Positions 12,147 to 25,554 are shown, counted from the first letter of the stretch. The stretch: DNA of 64,000 nt from Ceratothoa steindachneri (GCA_963969495.1 OZ018329.1:142952021-143016020); one strand, 5' to 3'. Notes: generated from the sequence alone by a model not told the origin. Program-made: numbers and translations.

Positions 12147-12955
12147 CTAAACTCTTATAACTCTACAGAAATGGTCATAAAATTGGCAGATGAAACTCAC
12201 CATTGATAAATGCAAGGTACTACACATTGAAGCAAGAAACAAAAAGATTAACTATACAATAAAAGGTCTGCAACGGAAAAAGGTATCAGAATAAAAAGAT
12301 CTTGGTGTTATAGTCTGCAACGATTTGAAAGTTGGACAACAGTACGTGGAGGCATGCAAAGGAGAGCAAACAGAGTGTTCGGTTTTATATATATAAATTC
12401 GAAAAATATAGTAATTCCCCAGTAAAAATCTTTGGTTACACCTCATTTGGAGTGGCAGTTCAATTTTCGAATCCATACTTGCGGAAAGATATAGAAATGT
12501 TTGAGAAAATGTTATATCGTTCTACAAAATGATACCCAGATTGCGACAAAAGTCTTAAGAAGAGATACTTAAAGCACTCAACTTGCAATCACTTGTGACT
12601 GTTAAAAGCAGAACTCATACAAGTCTTTAAGATCCTAAGCAATTTTAATAAAGTAAATATTGAAACCATTTTCGAGTTGGATGCTTCCTCAAGAACCAGA
12701 AGCCATGGATACAAACTTAAGAAACGAAGATTTGAAACAAATATAGCAACGAATTTTTTCTCAAACACGGTGGTTTTCTCGTGAAACGAATTGCCAGAGA
12801 TCGTTGTTAAATCAACAACCATAATCATGTTTAACAACCGCTTAGATGCACACTTTAAGTGCATCGGTGTGGTTTAAGGAGAGCTGGCCCAGAAGTGGGC
12901 CACACTGAATTTGCCGGCTCTGACATCTTATAATCTTATAACAGACATCAGACAA
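12144..12955 (+). pseudogene. CR1-like LINE, 3' portion
   Basis: This continues the LINE that starts at 8690. 'NWQMKLTIDKCKVLHIEA' at about 12187-12240 is the block after the catalytic aspartates, followed by 'KDLGVIVCNDLK' (about 12297). The C-terminal half follows in broken frames, including 'NELPEIVVKSTTI' at about 12785 and 'FNNRLDAHFK' at about 12830, where the family usually has 'WNxLPxxVV..ST..FK..LD'. The 3' UTR ends near 12945 in a short repeat of 'cttataat', in keeping with the 8-bp terminal repeats of CR1-like elements. Confidence 0.75.
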
Positions 12956-13099
12956 CACAAATGAGCTCAAATTAGATTTGCTAAAGGGAAAAAATTCCCC
13001 AACTCATTCTATTAATTTTAATGGAAACTATAAAAAAGAATTGGTAAGCGATTAATATACCATCAAAAAACTCATGATTTGCTCTTGATTTAATTTTTG

Positions 13100-13345
13100 C
13101 CGGCAGGTACAGGTAAAAAACGCTACAACAGTTACTGATATCTTGAAATGCGGGCGATTATCTGAAGGACCAAATTATCCGCTTAATCTGTGCCAATGCT
13201 GATTTCTTTTCTCACCCTAACTAGAAAAGCTTACAAAAGTTAACACTGTCTATTTAACCGCACTAACGTTCTATCCAATTTAGGGAAATTTTGTTGTCCA
13301 AATTATCACCCGCATTTCAAGATATCGGTCAATCTTGCCGCAAAA
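13100..13345. repeat. Small foldback with 24-bp inverted repeats
   Basis: 13135-13158 and 13305-13328 are inverted copies differing at two positions (core 'atttcaagatatc' on the right). Weak similarity continues inward to about 13170 and outward on both sides. The loop of about 145 bp has no ORF. MITE-like; no target duplication was identified. Confidence 0.5.
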
Positions 13346-16300
13346 TCTTAGTCTCATAACGTTTTACTTATTGCGTTACTTATTAGCGTAAAATTACCCG
13401 CTTGTTTCGTTTTTACCCGGAAATAAAGAAAAAAACATTAAAAGCGGGCAAACCCTTACTTTTCCTTTTATGCATCATTATTTTTTCATCATGTTAGAGC
13501 CTAGTATTACTTTTTTATAATTTCAATTACAAAAATGTCAATTTCTCACTCGGATCTAATATTAACCAAATTTCTTTTTCTACTTTGTTTTATAGACCAT
13601 TAAATGATTTTACTGTCACAATTGGGATTATAAAGATATTTCAAAAGAAGAACAAAAGTTAGTTTTAATTGGGGTTATAAAGAATCGCCAAATCGATATA
13701 GACGATAAACTTAAAATTTTATTAATATTTATAGGACAAATATTGATTTAAAGTAAAAGAATATATACTTAATTGATAAGAAAGTAGCCTAAATTGGCCC
13801 AATAATAGAAAAGAAATTGTATTTGTCCATGAATAGAAGTAAAACAACTTTGTAGTTTTTGTGGACATTTGAGGAAGATTTAGATCACAATACTTTGAAA
13901 GATCAGGGCGTGCCAAATGGTGTGTCTTTGACTTGTGCCTGAAAGCTGCATGAGAGGAGATCCATGGCAAAGCTGGTGTATGAGACGGACTCTTTGGTAA
14001 AGGATTAATAGGAAAGTAGTGTGGTGACGGCAATGCAAATGAACATATTTTAGAGGGGTGTTTCTTGGCAAAAGGTAGATGAAGTAAGGAAGGAGTTGAT
14101 ATTAATAGTCTGACTGATCTACAAGGTTACGACTATAAAAAAATTATTCGACTAGAGTTTGGATGAGTTAGAGGAGATTGAGTATCAAGGGGTGTGAAAA
14201 CCTCGTCAAAGCTATGCTAAGATGTAGCATGCAGTGTAGCATGAGTATTTAAGAGAGAAAAGCCTGAAATAATAACAATGGAAAGGAGGAAGTGGGCTAA
14301 GAGGGCTCCTACTTTGCTCATACAGAGTAGAGGTGAGCCATGACTGGAACATATTCTTCAGCGGCGCATAGCTAGTGGAAAAACAGAGAAGAAGAAATTC
14401 TTCCAAAGATCATCAAAGCACCAAAAGAATCATACTTTTATTCACTTACAAAATTAAAGTCCGGCTCTATTGCCCTAAGTCACGTCCCAATTTCCTTTTA
14501 TTCGCTTGCTATATTTAATTTCCTTTGTAGAATTTATTTTCGTCATTCTTCAAACTTTCTTTTCCAGTATTCAAGGGTTTGATTTTCCATGGTGTACTAT
14601 TGAATTTTGGACAGGGGTTCGCCATAGTAACATCAAGTCTTTCATTGTACCTTGAGAGAGGCTCATGATGTCTCTCCTTCTGCTAGGCCAGGTTGACTCT
14701 ATTCTCAAAAAGGAGGCGACAGTAAATAGAGCAGGATGCTCTCTGAAAATCAATGGATAGAGCAGTAAGTGAAGCAAGTAAGATATGTTTCTGGAAACTG
14801 GTGGTGTGTGGGAGGTAAGAGGATAAGAGGATGGGTGAGTTACGAATTTTTATGCGATGTAGTGTAATTGGGGCTCTTGGTTTATGGAAGTGGCTGCTTG
14901 TATTTGTGTGACGCTCAAATCAATTTCATCCTTGAACTTAACCACTCCCTTAAGTTTACTAATCTAAATCCATCGACTTGCTTTCCTATTTTGCAACCAT
15001 TGCTGCAATAAACTTAAAATTTTCCATTTATAATCAATATGTGTCCCCACACTCCTCAAGAAGAAAGTGTAATCTGTTATTTAAGGATCTATACATCTTT
15101 AATGATCCTATTTCATTTAAGGTTTATCTATCTAGGATAAGCAGGTCGTAACATTCTATCGCATCTGCCTCACAAAGAACTAGGAGCAGCATACATACGG
15201 GACTGACTACTTTAAAGGTTTCTCTTATTGAAATTTTGCCATATCATCGTATTGAGCACCAATTCGTGTTGTTGGTGCCATTAATTGGTTGAGTTGTCTG
15301 ATGAATATTTCGAATCCGTCTTGAAAAGGACTTCATCTAGCGCTAGCCAACGGAAGCTTATTCTTAGGAAAACAAAGAAAGAAAAATATATGAAAAATAC
15401 CATAGCAGCTTATTTAAGGGGGAAAGAGGAGATTCTTAATAATTACAATGAGAGTAATATGATAGTAATGTCGCTAGAAAAAAAATTAAAAGCTAAACAA
15501 AATGCCACAATGTTTTATGAGAATAATGAATGAAATGTCCCGCATTAAAAGGTGTTTTCCACTATTTTCAAACGTTATTCAGTTCCTTATCTAGGATAAC
15601 TATAAGGGAAAATAATAATGTATGCACTTAGAGTTTAGATATGACACATTAAAAAATAAAATAAAAAACAGAACACAAAAAAGCTAATCAAGATTCTGGT
15701 CTGTAATTAATAATTTGTGAGAGATAAGACGAGGAATATGTTTCAAACTCTTCTGATAATATAATTTAATATAATCACAAAACAAATGTCATAATTATAA
15801 ATTAGTATATAAATGTAATAATTACTGAATAAACATATTAGTGAGTTGAGGTTAACTACAGAAATACTCCCTATACCTGAAACTGGAAAGCAAAATGCGA
15901 AAGATCTACTGGAACCTTAATCCACCCTTTAATTTCTTTTCTTAGAGTTTTTCATGTTTAGGGTCGACAATTTAGCGGGAGATCAAATTTAATCTCCTTA
16001 AATACAATGCTCATTCCCGTTTCTTACTCTCATTTTTTAAGGAGGCACCATTAATTTTGTTCTAAAATTAATTATTCCACATCAAATCCAAACTCAAAAA
16101 CTGAACGAAAACGATAATGTAAAAAACCTTTTTCCGGATGCTTTTACTCGTTACAAATTGAATGCAAAAGTGTATCTAATATGCCGCATCGAAACCCTCT
16201 CTAATTAGAAACACCAACTTATCATATTTTTTCTGATGCATGATATTGGGAAAGGGTTAAGAGAAACTCAACACGATATCCTAAAGAATATATATTTGAG

Positions 16301-19300
16301 CTTAGCCAGAAGGGCAAATTAATTAATATAATATAAGTTACTATGTATATGTAACTTGAAAAAAATATATTTCTTCTCATACTTTTTAATTTTCTTTCCT
16401 TCATTCCGATGTAAACCTGAACTTTTTAATACATTACGTAACTTTAAAAGAATAAATATCAAATGAAAAATGTCGAGTGTAAGCCAACTAAACTTTTTAA
16501 CAGTTGATAGAAAATATCCCGTTTTTTTTTAATTTTCTTAACCATATTATTAATATTTGACAGCCATGAAAACTTCCCTAGGTGCGCCAACTTCACCTTT
16601 GCAATTCTCCTCCTATCTGCTAAATGTGTTATGTACCTGGATTTACTTATTTTCAGACACAAATTTTAGCTTCGTCTTCATATTCATATCTTTGGCCCTC
16701 AGCTCTAATGTTCTCTACCTTTCTCCTGTTGATTGGTATCACTGCGAAACAATTGTTATTACGCTGAACCTAGTAATAATTGTATGAAAATTAACAATCA
16801 CCTGCATGGATTCGTGGTTCTCTACAGATAGTTTATTTTTTTGTCAATAAACCATACCGTTAGAATATTGCCACAGAGCTTCCAAAATATGTTTCAAGCT
16901 TAGGGGTTTTCTCGATCTCCAAAGTTAAATTAATGAAATTAGACAGTTGTTAAATCCCCAAATACATAAGAAAATGTAGAGAAATGTAACAGCTCACAAC
17001 TATTTGAAAAACAAAATAATCAATAAGAATATGCTTTTTGCTTCGTTAAGTTTCATAAACTCATAAGAGAAAACTATATGTTAATTATAATATGGTTTTC
17101 AATTTCTATTTTCATGTTTGCCTGAAATTTCATTTTTATAATTCAGTGTTATTAAAAGAAAAGAAAAACGGAAGCGCTAGTACTTGTCATTAGAATGATA
17201 TTTCAATCAAAGATTTTGGAAACAGAAACAGACTTGCGAGTAGATCCCAAAGACCTTGTAAAGATCAATTATAAACCATCCTTCTCAAATGCTTTATCAT
17301 TTATCATGATGGTAACAAAGTGCTTAATCCCGTCGTTCATTTTCGTAGTGTCTTCATCATATATTGAAAGATTGCATCTATTGTATGGTGGTACTTATTG
17401 CTATCATCTAGTTTCTGATGAGCGAATTATTCAACTTTTCAATATGTTATCTCTGTTGTTTGTGTTTTAATTTCTGTAGTTTTCTTTTATTTTTTTGTTT
17501 CCTTCTGCCAATTGTTATGGGATGTTTCTTTTGTTTTAGATAAATTATGAGTCAATTGGATTTTTCTCCCTGATTTATATTAAGAATTTATTGAACGTTT
17601 TTCTTGAAATTTTAATAACCCTGTAGAATTCGGGACACCTAATAATAATCAAAGTGTCTCAGAGCATCTCATGTTTCACGTTTTTCTAAAAACCTTTTAA
17701 CCTCAAATATTTAGTTTTACATCGATAGTACCTTCCTCTTGTACTGCTCTTGCGGCTTTATAATTCTCTTTATAACTCTCTATTATATGGGAAAGTATTT
17801 ATTTTGATTTGAGTTTTTCATTGGGTTCTTCTCTATGTTATGAGTTTTGTCCCTTTCTTCTTTATTATCTACTGTTTTTTTCTAGAATTTCAGATTATGC
17901 CCCGGTCGCTATCTGCGCTCAAAGAGCTGAAAAAGTTATGTGATGAACGGGTGTTTGTTTTTGTGGTAAAAAAAAGTATGTGCGTGTGAGAGAGAAAAAT
18001 GGGGGATGGGTGTACGAAAAGAAAGAAAATACAGTTTTATTTCAAGTTTATAACGAAATAAATCTGAATAATTGCTAAGATATCTCTATAGAACAAGTGG
18101 CTCTTTTTCTCCTGGGACAAATAACAACTCTTGAATAGAATCTTTATCGTTTGTATTGGCATAATAACAACGAAATATTTACGTAAACAAGTGTATAGAA
18201 TTAGACCATATTTCGTCGAATCCATTATCGGCATTATTACCTAGCATTAGGCCCCTATTTAAATGGCATTTCTCTCAGTACCTATGTCCCATAAGCAGTG
18301 TGTTGTGATGCCACTATAATGGGGCTCCTACTTAAAGTATAAACTCAAACCGAAGAAATTCGCAAAATGTGTGAAGACCGATTAAGGGTAAAGGGGAGAT
18401 AAAGGAAGCTTATTTTAGAATATTTTGTGTAAGAAAACTGCATTTCTGAAATTGTTAAGAAGGAGAACTAGACATCGATGATAAAAATATTTCGTGACAA
18501 AGGCTGTAATAATACCCAACTTAATCCCAAATGAAAATGGAATACATCTCTGCTGTAAAAATAATCCGTTTTATTTTCATTTAATGTAGTGTTACGTTAA
18601 CAAAATGATTAAGAAAGATTGATATGCTCCAAGGTGAAATGTGATTACCCCATGAATTCATAAGTTAATGAAAATAGAAATTCACGCCTTTGTGCTTTTT
18701 CTAACTCATCGATATGAGATCTCAAGTTATATTCTTGGTGTATGAGGTACAAGTAAACCAAGTTTTTACAAATGCTGAAGTTGTGTGGCAAAAATGAGAA
18801 GAATAATAGAATAACACCAGAACAATGCGACAAATTAAGGATTTCCTGCAGACGAAGATGTCATCAATTAATTCAGTGTTAGGTCCTGCACACCTCTTGT
18901 AAATATTACTTTCTTTTAGTCTGAGATGATCATCTTTCAAGTTATTCCTGCATTTACAATTATCGTTCTCTAGATTTCGACGCTTCTCTTCTCAAAACGC
19001 GAATTCCTCATAACATTTTAACTTGCGCTTTTATGAAATGATATAGACAATATCGTGGCCAAATTCTAGAAAATAATATGGGAATTTTTTACGTAAATTA
19101 AAATATTATATTAAAAAAAATATAGATTTCCGTATTTTTTTCTATAAAGAGGGTATTGAATAAAATGGTATGGCAAACCATGAAGCCTATCAGAAATCCC
19201 AACTGGAGGAATTACGACTCCCTAGAACGTTTCTTCGAATTATCTCATCCCCTCTCCAACGAATGTCTTCTTCTCTCTCGTTTTTTCCATCTCGTTGCAA

Positions 19301-20940
19301 TCAATCAACGACAGACTGATAATAATAAATTTTGCTGTGGCGTTAGCTTGACTATCCTGGGTATCATCGCATGAAATGGTAACACTGCGATTAAATAAAC
19401 AACTTTACGGTGAACAAAAACTAGGATTACCTCATTTTTTAACCAACATGTACTTTATATTTGCATTAGCCCATATCTATCTTTAGTTCCACTTCCGATG
19501 TCGGGTCAAATCTTCAGGGGAGTATTATTCCGAACCTGCATAGACGAGCGAAGTCTAGCATCAAATTCTATCACAAGACGGAAAACTCATAATTTATTAG
19601 GGCAAATGTTCATCAGTCAGTATATGATCGCCAATTTCGGAGACCTCCTTCCGGAACTCGAGAGCAGAACCTTACACCTCATGGTTACTCTTTTTTTCAG
19701 CCTCCTTCTCAACTCTCTGCACCAAATGACGGCATCTCCAGCGCAAGATCGGAGGCCATTTTCTAATTAATTGGTGCTGAAACCACCGTATCTTCCAATA
19801 CTGAACCCTTAGATGAGAAATCCCTGCAACTCTTGATCTGTGAAAAGCAACTTATCAGCGTAGAGATTTACTACTTCAGCCTCGTTCAAGACTAAAAGAT
19901 CTGGATCCATTTTCTGCTGGGCAGAGACTCAAAAATTTCAAATCCTAGCATCCCTAGATACCTGGGAGTGACCTCCACCCCTCCTCATCGCAGCAAGAAA
20001 TTTGAGGTCAGTTAATTTCGGTTTATTGTCGCAAGCTATAACTCTGTCGGTGTATCAAAGCGGAACTCTCTCCTCACTATTTCAAATACTAAAATTATGT
20101 GCTAACATTTAAGGAGCTGACTTTCTGCAAAACCTTTGACTTATCTTTGATTTAAGACGAAGTCTAATAAATGGATATTGACACGGAGCATTATTCATGG
20201 AATCCTTGTTTTTCAAGCTCTACGTGATAACTTACAGGCGCTTGTTTATTGATTCAAGTCACTAAATCGCCTAAAAATACTTTACCTACTCACTCATCAA
20301 TTCACTTGAAATACGTCACCTTATTTACCTATTTTCTTGATTTAACCTCTCTGAAGATGTCATACTGCCGTAACGCTCACTGAAGGCAAATTTATTGATG
20401 GCTACGAATGAATTAGCGAAGTTAAAACGATGCAGGGGCTAACAGATCAACTCTCACATCATGGGCTTCCTCTTACCATCTGGTGTTAATTAAATGCTTC
20501 ATTAACAGAGCATTTTGATTTAATATAATTCCTCCTAGCGGCGCATGGAACATATAAATTCTAAGTATAGAGCGCACAAAACTTTTATTCACTTACAAGA
20601 TTTTATTTTCGAAATTTTGACCATTTCTCTTTAAATCGAAGGATTATCCGTTTTTCTATTTTTGTGTTCAACACAAATTTTCGATTTCTTCTCAACATTC
20701 TGGGTTAGGATCTTAAATATTTAAATGGTATAAATATCAAATGATTAGGAACGAAACTTCTAAATGTATTACACATTGCCGATATCCAATATGACGCTAT
20801 TCCATATATTACGAACTTGTATTTTTAGATTACAAACCAGTTTCATTCTTTATTACTAAAAGATTTAGTCAAAAATTTAAAACTGAATTAGATTCTGTTG
20901 TAGATACGTAACCATATCTCAGCAGACCAATTAAAAAAGG
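13346..20940. other. Long gene-free AT-rich interval
   Basis: ORFs of 60-103 codons are scattered on both strands, but none shows a domain, signal peptide or family motif that I recognise. A forward 82-codon ORF at 15285-15533 is lysine- and glutamate-rich but unassigned. A slightly GC-richer patch lies at 19490-20020. A short dispersed repeat is shared by about 14348-14460 and 20537-20610 ('agcggcgcat' and 'acttttattcacttacaa'). No exon, tRNA or transposase was found. Confidence 0.45.
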
Positions 20941-20941
20941 T

Positions 20942-21075
20942 ATAGTAGAACCATAGCTAATCATCTTGGTCAAAGTAACCAAAAGCATATTGTAGACCAT
21001 ACCAATCATCTAGGTAGCAGTAAACAAAATAAATTTTAGAGCCATAACCAAACATTGCCACATTAATGAAAAAGA
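20942..21075. repeat. Degenerate ~46-bp tandem repeat
   Basis: Three diverged units begin near 20944, 20991 and 21037. Each contains 'tag' plus 'ccata' plus a 'caatcatct'- or 'aacattgcc'-like segment. Period 44-47 bp. Confidence 0.35.
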
Positions 21076-21079
21076 TGTA

Positions 21080-22110
21080 GAACGATGATCATTCTGGTTG
21101 CAATAACAAAAAGAGGATATTGCAATAACATAACCAATGCTGCTTACGGTAAGTATAATGGTACTATAGAATAAGATCAGCAATGACCCTAAGATCCGAT
21201 CTATGGCTAGTGGTGAAAGAGAGGGAATGTTGCGTTAATTTGTTCTGTCTAGGAACTTAAGAGATAAAAAATTAATAAATATTGTTTATATTTTGTACTT
21301 ACTAAGTAAATAGTAGTTCATTCAATCAATTTTTAAACGTATACTGATGGAATGTGAATTACAAATGATGGCAGAGAATTCAAAATTGATAGGATTTTAT
21401 ATGTAAAAGTATTTCCACAAGATATTCGTCAGACAAAGCTTTCATTTAATTCATTTCCATTTGACCACACAGGCTTTTTAAGGCGTTTACAAGTTTCAAA
21501 AATTATATTATCGAAACTATTCATAAATTTGAAGTTTTTTTATGAATTCTCCGCGTGAGCAATTTCCTTTCTTTTAGTCTGTCTTCACAGATTCAGTTTT
21601 GCAACTTCTAAATGAGCTTTGTTGCCATTCGCAACAAAGCAAGACCGCCGAAACATAAACTCGGTAAGATCCCTTTTAATCAGTATCTCTTTTGACAAAG
21701 AAAGGTCTAGTTTCTTATAAACTCAAATCTCCTTCTAAGCATTTACCTTCCTAATATTTCTTTCAAATATTTCAGATTTATTTCTTGCGCACTGCTGATA
21801 TTCATGGCAGAAAAATTGACGGTAACTTCTAAGTAATGCTAAAATTGCTTGAATTTTAAGTCATATTTCTAGGGGTTTTTTTCTGCATAGTAATGAAGGG
21901 ATAAGAATCCAAATACTAAAAAGACTCGACATTTGTTTTATCTTCTCTAAGTGTTTAAAAACATTAGTTTTTTTAATAAAAAATAAAAATGAACAAAGGA
22001 AATTTAAATAGGGAGTGATAAAAGTGATATAACCCAAATTAGTTAATTACATCACCCGTCCATTTTCGATCATCTATCAGATCCTTAGACCTGATGATTA
22101 AATTCTCTTA
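21080..22110. other. AT-rich stretch without recognisable content
   Basis: No ORF over 60 codons and no repeat or RNA gene was noticed. Confidence 0.4.
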
Positions 22111-22111
22111 A

Positions 22112-22188
22112 AAGTACAGGAGCTGCCAAGTGTAGGCCATGAATGGTTATTTGCAGTCTCCTTCTTTTCTTATGTTCTTATGTTCTCA
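22112..22188 (+). mobile_element. CR1-like LINE 3' tail fragment
   Basis: 'aggagctgccaagtgtaggc' and the sequence after it, up to the tandem 'ttatgttc' repeats, are nearly identical to the 3' end of the LINE at 41281-42424 (see 42357-42426). Only the last ~75 bp of the element is present. This is a severe 5' truncation, typical of LINE insertion. Confidence 0.8.
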
Positions 22189-22545
22189 AATATATAGTAT
22201 ACAACCCTTCGTCCTTTGCTATTATGTTCTGCTCGTCTCCTATTTTATTAAAATGCAATTATCGTATAAAAGACCATGCATAATTCCTCAACATAAAGGG
22301 CCATTCTAAATAGTGAATCATGTATATTATTTCGTTGAATCAGAAATATTTGTGGTGAGATCAATTGCGTTAAAACCTTCTAACTGAGTTACCACAACAC
22401 CTGGTGCAATAATGCACAGGATGTTTAAAGTAACATCACACGTCTAAAAAGTTTATTATTTAAGGTCATTTTTTTAAGGTTTGCTGTGAGCTGGGGAACT
22501 AGGGAGCGAGAGGGAGCAAGGGCTTGTGGTTTTTCGATGCTTAAG

Positions 22546-22630
22546 GATGAGCGGCTAAATTAATTCTGAGAGGCACTCAAATGAATATAAAAAATGAGTA
22601 TCAACTATAGAGATATTTCCAAAAGTAGAA
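22546..22630 (+). repeat. 85-bp direct repeat, copy 1
   Basis: It matches 23005-23089 at most positions (core 'ttaattctgagaggcactca') at an offset of 459 bp. It may be a local duplication or a pair of short terminal repeats. Confidence 0.8.
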
Positions 22631-23004
22631 TAATAAAGAGTGAGTATCTATTGAATTTCTAATAAATGTGCAGACAAAAATGGATACAGATATGCGGAAC
22701 GAAAGCCTAGTGAAAAATACGTAAGCGGTATGTCAATGGTAAAAAGGACCGTTTTCTTTTTATATCAAAATTTTAGAATAAATATCAAGGTATTTGTTAT
22801 TTTAGCATGTAACCCCAAAATGCGGAGTTATCTTATTACCGACCCAAGATTTCTGCTCAGAAAAAGGATTGAATTCTTCCTTCTGATTTTTCCACAAAGT
22901 TGTTTGGAAATACGTTACGTGTGAATGACTATTTGGGATAAATTTGATTGGATGCATAGTTTTCGTAGTTGTCTGTTGAAAGGTTTTAGTTTGAAAACGA
23001 AATT
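22631..23004. other. Sequence between the 85-bp direct repeats
   Basis: AT-rich, with one 64-codon forward ORF (22730-22924) lacking known motifs. Confidence 0.35.
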
Positions 23005-23089
23005 GATGAGCAGCTAAGTTAATTCTGAGAGGCACTCAAATGAATACAAACAATGAGTATCAATTATAGAGATATTTCCAGAAGTAGAA
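23005..23089 (+). repeat. 85-bp direct repeat, copy 2
   Basis: Second copy of the repeat at 22546-22630, in the same orientation, with about eight mismatches by eye. Confidence 0.8.
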
Positions 23090-24050
23090 ATTCCCTAAAA
23101 TCACATATAACCCATTTCAAAAAAGAAGAGAAAGGATGGAATTAAAAGGTGAGTAAAGGTAAAAGGAAACAAAGAGATGGACAGATAATTAAATTCATGA
23201 CTCTTCCTTCCCTGAGTTCATATTTAACAGTATTATTTGTCCCTTCTATTACTAAACATATTTACTGGAACGCTTTCAATCGTATTCCTAGGCAACCATT
23301 GTATCTTTTATAAGAAAAGGAAATTTGTGTTATCAGAGTTTTAAATCTTTGGTTTACTCCATCGAAACCGTTATTTTTAATGGCCGGTCATTTAGTTAGT
23401 TTAAATCCTGAGATATGGTCTATATAAGTAAACAAGTTTATAATATAAAAAACTTCGAGGGATGTTCACTTGATTGTTCCATTTATTGTTCCCTTCAAGT
23501 GAAAGTAAATGATGGTGAGTCAGATTTTCTTCTAACGATCTATTTCTAAGTTTGTTCCTAAATTTCTTCATTCACGATTGATGCGTTTAAGCAATATAAT
23601 CTTTCGCATGCAGGAGAAAATAACTGTACAGCATATTACCAAATGAGGCAAAAATTATCTAGCGAAGTTACCCAGAATTAGTTTATATGCATTAATATAA
23701 TTAGTATGTATTTGAAATAGGAACTATAAGAATTACAATAATTTACAATTACTCACCGTTTCATTGTCTGAAACGTAATTAATATTAGATAAATAAAGAG
23801 TGCATAGTGGGAATTTAGGATTGTATGGGTAAGTATATGGAGATGGGGTTATGAATGTAGGAGATATCACAAAACTTATCTGACATCTGTCTGATATCTC
23901 TTATTGAACTTAGCGGGACTGCACCCAAATTCGTACTGTCAAGACATGCCCTCCCTCCCCCTGCTTGACTCAAAGGAAATACAAAGTACAGAATTATAAT
24001 AGAGGTGGCAGTTAAGATAGTAATAAATCAGGTAATTCTATAACAGTATA
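23090..24050. other. AT-rich stretch without recognisable content
   Basis: No ORF or repeat of note. Confidence 0.4.
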
Positions 24051-24051
24051 T

Positions 24052-25342
24052 ACGAGGGGGAGTCAAAAAGTTCTCAGATAAATGGCATAAAATTTTTATT
24101 TGTAATAATACTGTAATCATTTTTCTACATAAGCTCCATTAACATCTCTACACTTTCTTAATCTATGAATCCAACGGTAAAGACCATCTTTGTAGAATTC
24201 ACGGGGTTGTCTCTGGCACCAAGTAATGACCTGCTTTTTTGCTTCATCTAATGATTGAAACCGGGTTCCTTTTAGGTGTCCCTTTAAATTTGGAAACAGA
24301 AAAAAGTCAGAGGGTGCTAAATCAGGGCTATAAGGGGGATGAGCAAGAGTTTCCTATCGAAATTCCCGTAGCTGAGATCTCACAGCTTTGGACGAATGTG
24401 CAGGGGCATTGTCATGGTGGAACAAGATTTGCTTGTGGAGCTTTCCTCGTCGTTTTTTGGCTATTGAAGTTTTCAGCTTCCTTAAAACTCCTTCGTAATA
24501 GCTGGATGTAACAGTTTTTTGTCCTTCTAAGAAGTCTATTAAAATAATTCCCTCCGAATCCCAAAAAACTGTAGCCATTATCTTCTTAACGGACCTCTCT
24601 GTCTTGAACTTGATAGGCCCTGCTGCCCCCCTTGGGTGCCACTCTTTTGATTGATTTTTACTTTCAGGATCAAACTGATACACCCAAGTTTCATCTCCCG
24701 TTACGAGGCGCTCAAAAAAACTATCCTCGTTTGCTTCAATCTTGGTCAAAATAGCCAAAGAAAGGTTGGCCCTATGATTCAGCTGGTCTTCTCGCAACGC
24801 TTTTGGGACCCAACGTGCTGAAAGCTTGCTCAGGCCAAGATTTTCAGTTTGAATTCCAAATGCTGAGCCATGAGAGATTTCACATGCATTGGCAACTTCA
24901 TCAATAGTAATACGGCGATCTTTATCCACTAGATTCCTCACAAGCTCGACATTTTCTGGGTTAATGGAGGTGGAGGGTCTCCCTTCACGTGGATCATCTT
25001 CAACTTCTTCTCTGCCCCCCTTGAAGCGCTTAATCCAGTCGTAAACTACCGCTCTACATGGCGAAGAGTCACCATAAACCTGTTGTAGAGCGTCAATAAT
25101 CTTAACAGGCTTCCAATCAAGTTTAGTCAGGAATTTAATGTTCGCTCTTATCTCAAAATTTGCCATTTTATGGGTTCAAAAAAGTAACCTTTTTGAAGCA
25201 CATCTAATACAAAGAGTCTCGACAAATTGAATGACGAATTTTGTAGGAATTGTTCAGAAAACATGAAAGTCGTGTTTGACTCTGTATTTACTTGTACAAA
25301 ATCGAACATTTCAATAATCTGGCATTTGTCTGAGAACTAGTT
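24052..25342 (-). mobile_element. mariner element, nearly complete
   Basis: The element of about 1.29 kb is bounded on the left by a terminal inverted repeat starting 'acgagggggagtcaaaaagt' at 24052. On the right is a shorter match: the complement of 'tttgtctgagaact' at about 25325-25338. The outer ~17 bp of the right repeat are missing or replaced. The left end is preceded by TA, the mariner target dinucleotide. The transposase lies inside on the minus strand, with 5' and 3' UTRs of about 170 and 65 bp. It would need an intact partner to move. Confidence 0.85.
24117..25166 (-). pseudogene. mariner transposase with a single in-frame stop
   Basis: The frame runs 349 codons from an ATG at 25166 to a TGA at 24117-24119, the usual mariner length. 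It is interrupted once, by TAG at 24354-24356 (codon 271). The N-terminal ~120 residues hold the paired helix-turn-helix DNA-binding region and linker ('VYDWIKRFKGGREEVEDDPR', then 'WVPKAL' at about 119-124). The catalytic core follows: 'TGDETW' with Asp158, 'HHDNAPAH' with Asp252, and 'YSPDLAPSD' with the third Asp at 287. That is 34 residues after the second Asp, the mariner D34D signature. All three catalytic residues survive. The stop sits where a Trp codon (TGG) would differ by one base. The translated part upstream lacks the third Asp and would be inactive. Confidence 0.9.
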
Positions 25343-25554
25343 AAATAATAAGAACTATATACAATATATTACAATAATAACTACAGAATTTTTCCTATGT
25401 TCAAAATTATACGACTCATATTGTAAACGCTTCTAAGTTTATCATGATTCCAGTTAAATTGCATTTGTTAACTTTCTGATCAATAACCTATCTTTCGAAC
25501 TCATTTCTTAATCTTAGTGAGTGACTATGATATTACACTGTGAGGAAACCCCCA
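25343..25554. other. Short AT-rich gap
   Basis: Nothing recognisable between the mariner and the LTR-like block. Confidence 0.4.

Noticed and set aside
12332..12532. 66-codon ORF as an independent gene
   Set aside because: It lies in the wrong frame within the CR1-like LINE RT region.
15285..15533. 82-codon Lys/Glu-rich ORF as a small gene
   Set aside because: No homologue recognised, no splice or promoter context, and this length is expected by chance in the window.
24239..24511. 90-codon plus-strand ORF
   Set aside because: Antisense shadow of the mariner transposase C-terminal region.
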